The notes under the pieces are model-generated. The model was given only the letters and a program-made list of their open reading frames with translations. It was not told the DNA's origin and ran no database searches. A DNA stretch of 64,000 bases from positions 1 to 64,000 of the forward strand of contig NZ_VCLA01000117.1 of assembly GCF_009600885.1 (NCBI RefSeq), given 5' to 3'. Shown piece after piece: positions 42,354-52,034 of this stretch. The stretch comes from Streptomyces jumonjinensis (GTDB taxonomy: Bacteria > Actinomycetota > Actinomycetes > Streptomycetales > Streptomycetaceae). A program made the position numbers and the translations under genes. The stretch's first letter is position 1. The number at the start of each line of letters is the position of its first letter.

Positions 42354-43354
42354 CCCGGACCGATCCGTTCCAGGCCACGGAAGCGGTCCTCGACGTGCTG
42401 GCCGGGACTGCGGTCTCCAATGCTGCCCGCAAGGCGGAGATGGACCCGTCCGACCTCACCGACGCGGTCGAGCTCTTCCGGCACGCGGGGACCGAGGCCC
42501 TCCGGAGCAGCTCGACCGACTCCGAGTGGTGGCAGGTGAACCTCCACTTCGCCGAGTGGCGGATGGCCGAGTTCCACTTCCTGGCCATGATCATGCCGCT
42601 CCTGCGTGCCGCTGAGGCCGCAGGGGACATCGACGGCTGGTGGTACACACGCAAACATCCCTGCTGGCGCCTCCGTATCCGGCTCACCTCCACGAAGCCG
42701 ATGGCAAGGGCCGCGCTGATGGAAGGCTTCGACCGGCTCGCAGCCCCGGGCGGGAGTTTTCTCGAACGGTGGTGGGCTGGCATCTACGAACCGGAGACCA
42801 CGGCCTTCGGCGGCCCGGTCGGCATGACGGCCGCGCACCGACTGTTCGTCGTGGACAGCCGGGAGATCCCCCGCATCGACGACCGCCACGACATCCCTCT
42901 CGGCCGCCGCGAACTGTCCGTCCTCCTCTGCACCCTGATGATGCGCGCCGCCGGCCTCGAATGGTACGAACAGGCCGACGTCTGGCACCGCGTCATCACC
43001 GAGGAACATCGCACCCCGGTCAACCCCATGTCCCCGGAGAAGCTCGAAGCCATCTCGGAGGCCATCGGAACCCTCCTCCGAGCTGACCACGACAGCCTGC
43101 TGCGCCCCGGCGGGTCACTCGAACCCGTTAAGGAATGGGCCGCTGCCTTCGCGGAGACCGGCAGATCGCTCGCCGAAGCCGTCCGACTCGGCACACTCGA
43201 CCGTGGACTGCGCCGGATCCTCAGTCTCCACGTGATCTTCCACTGGAACCGGATGGGGCTGACCATGCACTCCCAGGGCGTCCTGGCGCTGACCGCCCGC
43301 ACCGTGATCCTGGGCCATTCGCAGGATTCATCACGGCCCTCTTCCGGAGAGTGA
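42335..43354 (+). CDS. Thiopeptide-type bacteriocin biosynthesis protein (second SpaB_C-like)
   Basis: Protein of 339 residues related to the stand-alone SpaB_C/elimination domain (WWQVNLHFAEWRMAEFHFLA near residue 60, then YTRKHPCWRLRIRL and ERWWAGIYEPETTAFGG). LanB already has its own SpaB_C, so this is an extra copy. The ATG at 42335 lies inside the end of lanC; an ATG at 42326 is an alternative. It may act as partner protein, peptide-binding module or second elimination domain. Confidence 0.88.
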   Translation: MPSDRLTRTDPFQATEAVLDVLAGTAVSNAARKAEMDPSDLTDAVELFRHAGTEALRSSSTDSEWWQVNLHFAEWRMAEFHFLAMIMPLLRAAEAAGDIDGWWYTRKHPCWRLRIRLTSTKPMARAALMEGFDRLAAPGGSFLERWWAGIYEPETTAFGGPVGMTAAHRLFVVDSREIPRIDDRHDIPLGRRELSVLLCTLMMRAAGLEWYEQADVWHRVITEEHRTPVNPMSPEKLEAISEAIGTLLRADHDSLLRPGGSLEPVKEWAAAFAETGRSLAEAVRLGTLDRGLRRILSLHVIFHWNRMGLTMHSQGVLALTARTVILGHSQDSSRPSSGE

Positions 43355-43379
43355 GGGTGTCGCCGCCCGAAGCTGGCCA

Positions 43380-43481
43380 TGAGGACTCACGGAGGATGCG
43401 GTGAGGGCTCACTGAGCCCTCAGTGAGTACTCCGTGAGGGCTCATGGTCCGGATCTAGGACCTAGGATCCTGGATCTAGGA
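43380..43481. repeat. Phased 11-bp TGAGNNCTCA array followed by GGATCTAGGA repeats
   Basis: Starting at 43380, 43402, 43413, 43424 and 43435 are copies of TGAG-NN-CTCA (GA, GG, CC, TA with one mismatch, GG in the centre). The slot at 43391 holds a degenerate copy, so the spacing is exactly 11 bp throughout. Just after, GGATCTAGGA (43451 and 43472) flanks the reversed CCTAGGATCC. Such phased half-palindromes look like iterons or a multimeric protein-binding site, for example for partition, replication or transfer. Confidence 0.7.
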
Positions 43482-43682
43482 ACTACTACTGCGGGGCGCG
43501 AGCGCCCCCACACCTCCTCACCGTCTGGTTGCCTGCCGGTATGTCGTCCCCGTGAGACGGCAAAAGTGTCTGGACGAACACGGAAACGGATTGGACCGGC
43601 CGGACTTCTCGGTTATCGTCCCTGGTCACCGTCCTGGGCCATCCTCGCCGACCCTGTTCGCCGCCTACGCCGAGGAGCTGTG

Positions 43683-44415
43683 ATGCACGCCCACGATGCC
43701 CAGTTCCTCCGCAGCTGCCCACGTCGGGGCATCAACTCCACAGCCGCCCCGTTGGCTCCAGACCGCGCCAGTCTCGGCCCCGGGCACCCACCCGGTCACT
43801 CCGGTCGGGGACACTCCGGCCGACCGGAGCGGACAGCCGGCCATCTTCCCCGACCCAGAGCCTGAGCAACCGGCCGCGACGAGGCGGCCTTGTCCGGGGC
43901 CCCACGCTGTAGACCGCTCAATCCGGACACCGGGCTGACCGGCCTGGAGGACGAACTTCTCCCCATCGCTCGCGAGGCGGTCACCCAGGCGGACAAGGTC
44001 ACCCGCCAGATCGTCGCGGAGGCTATCCGAGGACAAGGCATCCTGCTGGCCAACGACCGGCTGACCGCCCTGGTCACCCAGCTCCGCACTGGGGACCGAC
44101 CGGTGCCGGTCACCCCCGCCCGGGGCACCAGGACACCGAGCAACCGCCCTTGCTCGTACCGGAGGCCCCTGCGTGCACCACCCCGGTCACCCCGACCGAA
44201 GCCGACGCCTGGAGCACCACCTTCCACCGGCACACCGGCACGGTCACCTCCACCACGCCGAACGCGACCCGGACGGGACCTGGGCCGTCCGCCGAACGGC
44301 CACCAGCCGGCCGTCGACCCTGCACCACCGGGCCCTCGCCCTCGACTACGCCGCCGAGATCCTGCGGGACTTGCGCCGAACCGGCCGACCCCACCATCGC
44401 CGTGTGCGGAGGTGA
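43683..44415 (+). pseudogene. Decayed element gene split over three frames
   Basis: Protein-like segments appear in succession in different phases: MHAHDAQFLRSC, then LEDELLPIAREAVTQADKVT and IVAEAIRGQGILLANDRLTA, then TPTEADAWSTTFHRHTGT, then LHHRALALDYAAEILRDLRR before a stop at about 44,415. The middle segment looks like a winged-helix end of proteins found on actinomycete plasmids and integrative elements. At least two frameshifts are needed to join them. No function is assigned. Confidence 0.5.
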
Positions 44416-44444
44416 CTGCCCGGCGCGAGGCCGAGCAAGCTATA

Positions 44445-44492
44445 GCGTCCGAAACTCCTCAGCAGCCACGGCTGCTGAGGAGTTTCGGACGC
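44445..44492. terminator. Perfect 23-bp inverted repeat with 2-nt loop
   Basis: Arms of 23 bp beginning GCGTCCGAAACTCCTCAGCA with no mismatch and a loop of AC. It could be a bidirectional terminator after the decayed gene, or a cruciform or recombination site; the tiny loop is unusual for a terminator. The following 312 bp, up to the OLD gene, show no other feature. Confidence 0.6.
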
Positions 44493-44804
44493 GCTTGCCC
44501 GCCCCGGACGGGGCGGGAGGACCTCCCGGCCTCCTGGGGCGCTGGGAGGAAAGGCTGCGATTGGGGGCGGGACCGCAGCCAGAACGGATGGCAGCCCCTG
44601 CCCGGCCACGTGCGACGGCTCCAGGCCAGGGCTCATCAACTTCACCGTCTGTTGCTGACGCCAAGGACATGCGACTTCCCTTCAGCCTGGTGAGGGCCAG
44701 AACCTGTTCGCTCCCGACACGTCGGCCGATCTCCGCTAAGCCCGGCGGCGATGTCACGTGGGCCTCTACGATGTTCGCTCGGCTTGACCATCCTCTGGAG
44801 CACC

Positions 44805-47000
44805 ATGCGTCTCGAACACATCATGATCGACAACTTCCGCGGACTGAGCCACGTAGACATGTCGTTCTCCCGATTCGGCTGTCTCATCGGCGAGAACAAC
44901 GCGGGGAAGTCCTCGGTGTTCCAGGCCCTCAACATGTTCCTTCGCTCAGGCTCCGCAGTCGACACGGACTTCTTGAGCCCGGCGCGGCCCATTCGCATCC
45001 GGCTCACCTTCACCGGCATCGGTGCGGCAGATCTGGAGCGTCTTGAGGAGAGTCACCGCTCACGCATCGAACCCGTGGTCGCGGACGGACGCCTGACCCT
45101 GGCGCGGACCTACGAGGGAGTCGGCAAGGGCACGATGTGGGTAGTCGGGAAGGTGCCGAGAGATCTGCGCTTCCGCAAGGAAGCCCTGGAGAAGGTACTC
45201 AGGCCCAAGATCTCCACCGAGGAGCTTGAGGAGAACGTTAAGTACACCTACCCGGAGATCTTTGCCAAACTATCCGGCAAGATCACCCGTACCGCCGTGA
45301 AACGGGAATGGGCCGAATGCGTCGCCAATCTCAGGGACGACGAGTACACCACGGGCGACGAAGCACTGATGACCGGCTTGGACAAGTCGGTGGCTCCCCT
45401 GCTGCCGGAGCCGATCTACATCCCGGCCGTGAAGGAACTCAACGACGACCTTAAGACCAGCTCGACAGCAACGTTCGGACGCCTACTGTCCATCCTGTTC
45501 GAGGATATCGAGCATCAGCTACCACAGCTGGAAGCATCCTTCGAACAGCTTCGCAGCCAGCTGAACGTCGTGTCACAGGAGGATGGCGGCGAGTCGGACG
45601 GTCGGCTGCCGGAGGTGCGCGAGATTGAATCGCTGATCCAGCGCAACCTCCAGGAGTCTTTCCCCCGCGCAAGCGTTCGCCTGGAGATTCCCCCGCCACG
45701 CTTGCGTAGCCTGCTGGAGGGGGCGCAGATCACCGTCAACGACGGCATCAACGGCCCGTTCAAGACCAAGGGCGACGGCCTGCGCCGGTCGGTGGCTTTC
45801 GCCATCCTGCGAGCTTACGTGGACATGAAGACCGCGAAGCCTACTAAGCCAGACAGTGCTCAACAGCCCTGTCTGCTGATGTTCGAGGAGCCTGAGGTGT
45901 TCCTGCATCCGCAGGCGCAGCGCCAGCTCTTCGATGCTTTGACCGTCTTCTCCGGCTACAACGACGTTCTGGTCAGCACACACTCATCGTCCTTCTGCGC
46001 GCCCGGAGCGACCGGCACCTTCGTGAAGGTCGTTAAGGACCACACGCTGGAGCCGCCCGCCAGCCGGACCTGCGTGATCGACCTGTCCGACATGGACGCC
46101 CGAGATCAGTTCGAGATCATCACGCACGAGAACAACGAGGCGGCTTTCTTCGCCACCTCCGTGCTCCTTGTGGAAGGTCCGAGTGACCGCACTCTCATCC
46201 CTCACATCGCGCGTAGCCTCAGCCCGCAGTGGGACTTTGACAAGCATGGTGCTGCGATCGCGAAGGTTGAAGGTAAAGGCAGCATCGAGCGGTACCGCAG
46301 CTTCTTCCAGCGCTTCGAGATGAGGGTCGCGGTCGTCGCGGACCTGGACGCGGTGCTCGACGGGTTCGACAAACTAGGCGCGAGCGACGAATGTCGCCAG
46401 CTGCGTGACCGGGTGGTCTCGAAAGTCAACGAACTGGTGAAGGACGAGGACATCAAGGTATCCTCCAGCACTCTCAAGAGCCTCGGCAGGAGCGGTAGTG
46501 CACGCACTCTGTGGGAGCATGCGCAGCTCAAGGGCGAAGAGCACGCCCAAGGTCTGTGCGAGTTCGAGGAACTGGACGCAGCGGTGAAAGTGTTCTTCGC
46601 CCGCTCCGCTTCCGGCACCGCCCGGCGGATTCTCGAAGATGCCGAGGACCTGGAGCTGGAGAAGATGAAGCTGGATCTGCTGAGGATGCTTCGCCACGAA
46701 GATATCTACGTCTGGGAGCGCGGGGCGATCGAGGCCTACTACCCCGAGCTCCAGGCCAACGAGTCGAACAACAAGAACGACCGGGCTCGCATGTTCTGTG
46801 AGCGCTACACCACCGCCGATGCCATCCGTGGGCTACCGGTGTTCAAGGGTTCGGCTGCATGCGAGTTCGACCTCATCTTCGAGGCCTTCTTTGGAACATC
46901 ACCACTGCAGCCAGGAACAGTTGAGATCCCTCAGCAGGCCACGGCAGACAACAGCGGACCTGTGGCCCCTATCTCGCCCGCGGTCCAGGGGCCGCGCTAG
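44805..47000 (+). CDS. OLD-family ATP-dependent endonuclease (ATPase plus TOPRIM)
   Basis: Protein of 731 residues. The ABC-type ATPase half has Walker A GENNAGKSS (29-37), the R-containing loop GDGLRRSVAFAI near 335 and Walker B CLLMFEEPEVFLHPQAQ near 360. The C-terminal half has a TOPRIM nuclease domain with Glu in VLLVEGPSDRT near 457 and the acidic DLD in AVVADLDAVL near 510. OLD proteins cleave DNA and act in anti-phage defence, alone (class 1) or with a UvrD-like helicase (Gabija GajB, class 2). No helicase is adjacent. The ATG at 44805 has CTGGAG upstream. The gene is AT-richer than the chromosome. Confidence 0.92.
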   Translation: MRLEHIMIDNFRGLSHVDMSFSRFGCLIGENNAGKSSVFQALNMFLRSGSAVDTDFLSPARPIRIRLTFTGIGAADLERLEESHRSRIEPVVADGRLTLARTYEGVGKGTMWVVGKVPRDLRFRKEALEKVLRPKISTEELEENVKYTYPEIFAKLSGKITRTAVKREWAECVANLRDDEYTTGDEALMTGLDKSVAPLLPEPIYIPAVKELNDDLKTSSTATFGRLLSILFEDIEHQLPQLEASFEQLRSQLNVVSQEDGGESDGRLPEVREIESLIQRNLQESFPRASVRLEIPPPRLRSLLEGAQITVNDGINGPFKTKGDGLRRSVAFAILRAYVDMKTAKPTKPDSAQQPCLLMFEEPEVFLHPQAQRQLFDALTVFSGYNDVLVSTHSSSFCAPGATGTFVKVVKDHTLEPPASRTCVIDLSDMDARDQFEIITHENNEAAFFATSVLLVEGPSDRTLIPHIARSLSPQWDFDKHGAAIAKVEGKGSIERYRSFFQRFEMRVAVVADLDAVLDGFDKLGASDECRQLRDRVVSKVNELVKDEDIKVSSSTLKSLGRSGSARTLWEHAQLKGEEHAQGLCEFEELDAAVKVFFARSASGTARRILEDAEDLELEKMKLDLLRMLRHEDIYVWERGAIEAYYPELQANESNNKNDRARMFCERYTTADAIRGLPVFKGSAACEFDLIFEAFFGTSPLQPGTVEIPQQATADNSGPVAPISPAVQGPR

Positions 47001-47164
47001 AACGGGTGTGAGCTGCAGGCATCGTGGCTGACATCAAGAGGTTTGTGCGCTGCTTCCGCCCACGGGCTCTCGTAGACGGTACAGGCGGTTCGGGTGGCGG
47101 AGGTCGTGTCCCGCTTCAGAAGTAGCCGCCTCTGTGCATGGTGGCAGGTGCCTGGAGTCACGAT

Positions 47165-47200
47165 GGCGAGGGCCGTCCGGGTTTCCGGACGGCCCTCGCC
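47165..47200. terminator. Strong hairpin terminator after the OLD gene
   Basis: A perfect 16-bp stem GGCGAGGGCCGTCCGG with its complement and the loop GTTT, 165 bp after the stop codon. Confidence 0.85.
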
Positions 47201-47213
47201 GTGATCAGTGTTG

Positions 47214-47247
47214 TTGCCGCTTGCCGCTTGCCGCTTGCCGCTTGCCG
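47214..47247. repeat. 7-bp tandem repeat, nearly five copies
   Basis: TTGCCGC is repeated in perfect tandem four times and a fifth time with a last-base change. It lies directly after the terminator; apart from it, 47,248-47,488 shows no feature I can support. Confidence 0.85.
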
Positions 47248-47488
47248 GCTGAGGGCGACGGGGCAGGCGATAAACAGAGCGCAGGGGCAAGACGGACGAG
47301 GGGGTGCGGCCCAGGTGGCGTGGGAGACATCGAGTTCGGGCAGATGTCCCCTATTCGAGCTGGTTCAGCTCAGCCCGGAGACGTTCGGCCTCGGCTTCGG
47401 TTCTTCGCAGCTTTCTCTCCAAAGTGGACCGCGAGGGCGTAGGCGTGGTGCTTATGGTCTTCTCGGTCTTCCGCTGCTTGGGAACAAG

Positions 47489-48263
47489 TCAACCGATGCG
47501 CCCGTAGGCCAAGATCATTCGTACTTGAGGGCAGGAGTAGCACAGCTGCTCAGGCTCCGGCGAAGGCCAGCCGTCTGCAAGCATCCGTCGGGTGTGCTCC
47601 CGATCCCGCTCGGTCTGCAGTTCCGGGTTCGTTCGCCAGGCTTTCTCGACCTCGGCGGATATCTGCTGGACTCTTCGCGGAGTTGGCTGGTGAGGCTCTG
47701 AGGCAGGCGTCCAGCCGAGACTTGGGGCAATGGTTTCCTCCACGTGACCGCAAGACAGCGTTGTCTCCCAGAAGGTAGAAGTGTGCGGTTCGTCGTGGCG
47801 GATCACCGACCACGTCTTGGGGTCGATGTCATCCGGCGGTTCGACAGGGTCAGCGGGAAACGTCACCTCCCTCCGCTCGCCCCACTCGGCGATCACTCGA
47901 TACGGCACCGGCGGGGAATCGTCGTGCCTGCAGATCATCTGCCCAAGAGGCAGTACTGAGCTGTGAACGTGCTCCTTCCATTGCAGCTCATGTGGTTGGG
48001 GTGCCGCCTTCGCGCGTGAGTACCTTGGTGATGCAGCCGCAGTCGAGCTGAACGCGCCACCGGAATGCCCGCGTCAGATCCGGAATCAGGAAGTCCCAGA
48101 GCACCCCCGGGATGTACCCGCGCATTTTGGTGACCTCTGCTTCGCACTCCCGCAGCACCTCCTGGCATGGTCTGGCTTTGCCGGGAAGCCGTCGCGACGT
48201 GGGGGTACCCGGCGGCCTGTCCTCCAGGAGGAGCCGGCGGCTGTCGGCCGAAAGGGCACTCAT
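47489..48263 (-). pseudogene. Cys-rich hypothetical gene split by one frameshift
   Basis: Two frames on the minus strand look like one protein. The first (ATG at 48263) ends in QLDCGCITKVLTREGG and then meets a stop at 47988. The second continues in the +1 phase from about 47,995 as PHELQWKEH, then VLPLGQMICRHDDSPP, then RHDEPHTSTFWETTLSCGHV, ending with LCYSCPQVRMI at 47489. A single extra base in ACCCCAACC would split a protein of roughly 255 residues. Several C-x-C, C-x-H and CxxC pairs suggest metal binding. Function unknown. Confidence 0.6.
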
Positions 48264-48414
48264 GGCGTCTCCCCGTTCGTTGCCCAGTGGCTGCTGTTCA
48301 TCGGGCGCAAGCGGACTGTGAGCGGCCGGTGGGAGCGCTACAGACCTGGTTCCAGCACCAGGGGAATGCCATGCCGATTCACTCGTGTGGGTGGCCGTCT
48401 ACGAGGGGGCACCC

Positions 48415-48433
48415 CAGGGACTTTTCAGGGACT
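48415..48433. repeat. Putative integrase arm-type site, right
   Basis: CAGGGACTTTTCAGGGACT, one base different from 31469-31487 and in the same orientation, about 110 bp inside the right att core. The gap 48264-48544 otherwise holds only this and the sdaA terminator, consistent with an attP arm. Confidence 0.5.
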
Positions 48434-48486
48434 CTCACGCCCGCCTCAGGCCCGATCCAGGGACCTTCCGCCGTGCAAGCTGGCAA

Positions 48487-48529
48487 GGCCCTGACAACGC
48501 CGAAAGATGAAAACGCGCTGGTCAGGGCC
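48487..48529. terminator. sdaA terminator hairpin
   Basis: GGCCCTGAC pairs perfectly with GTCAGGGCC across a 25-nt loop, 18 bp after the sdaA stop on the minus strand. It is on the element side of the att core and has a diverged copy at 31276-31318. Confidence 0.7.
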
Positions 48530-48544
48530 CACCCGTCGCGACTG

Positions 48545-48604
48545 GCTCAGCACTCGATGATGTTCACCGCGAGCCCGCCCCGCGCCGTCTCCTTGTACTT
48601 CACC
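48545..48604. repeat. att site, sdaA side
   Basis: The 60-bp partner of 31335-31394. It forms the last 58 bp of sdaA, so the gene remains intact after integration. Confidence 0.9.
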
Positions 48605-49914
48605 GACATATCCGCGCCGGTCTCCTTCATCGTCTTGATGACCTTGTCGAGGGACACCTTGTGGCTGCCGTCGCCGCGCATCGCCATCCGGGCCGCCGTC
48701 ACGGCCTTGACCGCCGCCATGCCGTTCCGCTCGATGCAGGGGATCTGGACGAGGCCGCCGACCGGGTCGCAGGTCAGGCCGAGGTTGTGCTCCATCCCGA
48801 TCTCCGCCGCGTTCTCCACCTGCTCGGGGGTGCCGCCCAGGACCTCGGCGAGGGCGCCCGCCGCCATCGAGCAGGCGGAGCCCACCTCGCCCTGGCAGCC
48901 GACCTCGGCGCCCGAGATCGAGGCGTTCTCCTTGAAGAGCATGCCGATCGCGCCCGCCGCCAGCAGGAAGCGGACCACGCCCTCGTCGTCGGCGCCGGGC
49001 ACGAAGTTCATGTAGTAGTGCAGCACCGCCGGGATGATGCCCGCCGCGCCGTTGGTGGGGGCGGTCACCACTCGGCCGCCCGCCGCGTTCTCCTCGTTCA
49101 CGGCCATCGCGTACAGCGTGATCCACTCCATCGAGCGGGCCAGCGCATCGCCCTCGGCCCGCAGCTGGCGGGCGGAGTTGGCGGCGCGGCGGCGGACCTT
49201 GAGGCCGCCGGGCAGGATGCCCTCACGGGACATGCCGCGCGCGACACAGGTCTGCATCACCCGCCAGATGTCCAGCAGACCGGAGCGGATCTCGTCCTCG
49301 GTGCGCCAGGCCTTCTCGTTCTCCAGCATCAGCGCGGAGATCGAGAGCCCGGTCTCGCCGGCCAGCCGCAGCAGCTCGTCGCCGGTGCGGAAGGGGTACT
49401 TCAGCACGGTGTCGTCGAGCTTGATCCGGTCCTCGCCGACCGCGTCGTCGTCCACCACGAAGCCGCCGCCGACCGAGTAGTACGTCTTCTCCAGCAGCGG
49501 CGTGCCCTCGGCGTCGTACGCGAAGACGGTCATGCCGTTGGCGTGGTACGGGAGGGTCTTGCGGCGGTGCAGGACCAGATCCGCGTCGAAGTCGAAGGGG
49601 ATCTCGTGCATCCCGAGCAGACTGATCCGCCCGGACTCCTTGATCCGCTCGACCTGCTCGTCCGCCGTCTCCACGTCGACCGTGCGCGGGGAGCTGCCCT
49701 CAAGGCCCAGCAGCACCGCCTTGGGCGTGCCATGGCCGTGCCCGGTCGCGCCGAGCGAGCCGTACAGCTCGGCCCGGACGGAGGCGGTGTGGGCGAGGAG
49801 CCCCTCGTTCTTCAGCCGACGGGAGAACATACGGGCCGCGCGCATCGGGCCGACCGTGTGCGAGCTGGAAGGACCGATGCCGATCGAGAACAGGTCGAAG
49901 ACCGAGATGGCCAC
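48547..49914 (-). CDS. sdaA: L-serine ammonia-lyase (L-serine dehydratase)
   Basis: Iron-sulfur enzyme of 455 residues that converts L-serine to pyruvate and ammonia. The N-terminal beta domain begins [20 protein letters not shown]. The alpha domain has the Cys ligands in [32 protein letters not shown] and the C-terminal Cys of NIIEC. The start is a GTG (MAISVF) with AGGAG nearby. Its 3' end is the integration site of the adjacent element, which supplies the last 19 codons and terminator. It follows glyA after a hairpin terminator, so it may have its own promoter. Confidence 0.96.
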   Translation of the reverse strand: MAISVFDLFSIGIGPSSSHTVGPMRAARMFSRRLKNEGLLAHTASVRAELYGSLGATGHGHGTPKAVLLGLEGSSPRTVDVETADEQVERIKESGRISLLGMHEIPFDFDADLVLHRRKTLPYHANGMTVFAYDAEGTPLLEKTYYSVGGGFVVDDDAVGEDRIKLDDTVLKYPFRTGDELLRLAGETGLSISALMLENEKAWRTEDEIRSGLLDIWRVMQTCVARGMSREGILPGGLKVRRRAANSARQLRAEGDALARSMEWITLYAMAVNEENAAGGRVVTAPTNGAAGIIPAVLHYYMNFVPGADDEGVVRFLLAAGAIGMLFKENASISGAEVGCQGEVGSACSMAAGALAEVLGGTPEQVENAAEIGMEHNLGLTCDPVGGLVQIPCIERNGMAAVKAVTAARMAMRGDGSHKVSLDKVIKTMKETGADMSVKYKETARGGLAVNIIEC

Positions 49915-50027
49915 GGGAGTACTCCTAGGAGGTGGTAGACGCCGTTGTCTGCCAAGGACTCAGTGGCGCGAAGCGCGTCGATTGAGGGTGGTGCTGGGAG
50001 ACGAGCGGGCTGTGCGGTGGTACGGGC

Positions 50028-50065
50028 GGGGGCATCGCGCCCACTCCAGTGTGCGCGATGCCCCC
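50028..50065. terminator. Hairpin between glyA and sdaA
   Basis: A 13-bp perfect stem (GGGGGCATCGCGC with its complement) and a 12-nt loop, 42 bp after the glyA stop. It probably limits read-through from the glycine-controlled operon into sdaA. Confidence 0.75.
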
Positions 50066-50106
50066 CGAAGTTTCGTACAGGTGTACGTCTTCGCTTCAGA
50101 CGGGCT

Positions 50107-51366
<1,260 letters not shown>

Positions 51367-51413
51367 CTCGGGTCCCTGTCGTGGTCGGTCGTGGGCGGGT
51401 GCCGGGGGCGGGG

Positions 51414-51791
51414 TCAGTTGGCGGAGAACTCGGCGTACTCGTCCGCGGAGAGCAGGTCCCCGGGCTCCTCGCCGATGCGTACCTTGAACAGCCAGCCGCC
51501 CTCGAAGGGGGCGGAGTTCACCAGCGACGGATCGTCCACGACGTTCTGGTTGATCTCGGTGACCTCGCCGGTCACGGGGGAGTACAGATCGCTGACGGAC
51601 TTGGTCGACTCCAGCTCACCGCAGGTCTCGCCCGCGGTCACGGTGTCGCCCACCTCGGGAAGCTGGGCGAAGACGACATCACCGAGCGCGTTGGCCGCGA
51701 ATTCCGTGATGCCGACCGTCGAGACGCCGTCCTCGGCGGTCGACAGCCACTCGTGCTCCTTGCTGTAGCGCAGCTGCTGCGGGTTGCTCAT
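51414..51791 (-). CDS. gcvH: Glycine cleavage system H protein
   Basis: Lipoyl carrier protein of 125 residues. The lipoylated Lys is in [16 protein letters not shown]; the start YSKEHEWL and the end motif [10 protein letters not shown] are characteristic. It carries the aminomethyl group between the P and T proteins. It sits 243 bp after gcvT; the gap contains an 18-bp direct repeat (GGTGCCGGTACGGTGCGT, twice, period 23) and no gene. Confidence 0.97.
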   Translation of the reverse strand: MSNPQQLRYSKEHEWLSTAEDGVSTVGITEFAANALGDVVFAQLPEVGDTVTAGETCGELESTKSVSDLYSPVTGEVTEINQNVVDDPSLVNSAPFEGGWLFKVRIGEEPGDLLSADEYAEFSAN

Positions 51792-52034
51792 GGCCTGAAT
51801 TCTCCTGTACGCGGGAAGGGCGAATGGACGGGCGGGGGGTGGTACGGGGTGCCGCTGGTCACTTCCGGCGCCGAAACGCCCCTTCCGGGGCTTTTGGCGC
51901 GTGGGTTCCGGGGCGGTGAGCGCGTGGGTTCCGTGGGGTGCGCGGGCCGGGCGGGGCGTGGTGCGCGTGTGTCGGTGCCGGTACGGTGCGTGCGCCGGTG
52001 CCGGTACGGTGCGTCGTCGCGGTCCGGCGGACCG

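Larger units (their letters stand above)
31335..48604. mobile_element. Integrated element (genomic island) in the 3' end of sdaA, carrying an FxLD lanthipeptide locus and an OLD nuclease
   Basis: Bounded by 60-bp direct repeats (31335-31394 and 48545-48604) with a single mismatch. The right copy is the last 58 bp of sdaA and the left copy ends the integrase gene. Content: tyrosine integrase, frameshifted excisionase, RiPP cluster with its regulators, iteron-like array, decayed genes and an OLD-family ATPase. There are no recognisable tra, rep or relaxase genes. Several genes (notably the OLD gene) are visibly less GC-rich than the flanking chromosome. Probably a degenerate actinomycete integrative element now carrying cargo. 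Confidence 0.85.

Noticed and set aside
44805..47000. Complete Gabija system
   Set aside because: No UvrD/GajB-like helicase follows or precedes; only the OLD-type protein is present.
47134..47701. Overlapping forward-strand open frames of 102 and 187 residues
   Set aside because: They span the terminator and 7-bp repeat and run antisense to the Cys-rich gene; composition is not protein-like.
31335..48604. tRNA gene as the attachment site
   Set aside because: The duplicated sequence is coding (the sdaA 3' end); no cloverleaf or tRNA-like sequence is at either boundary.
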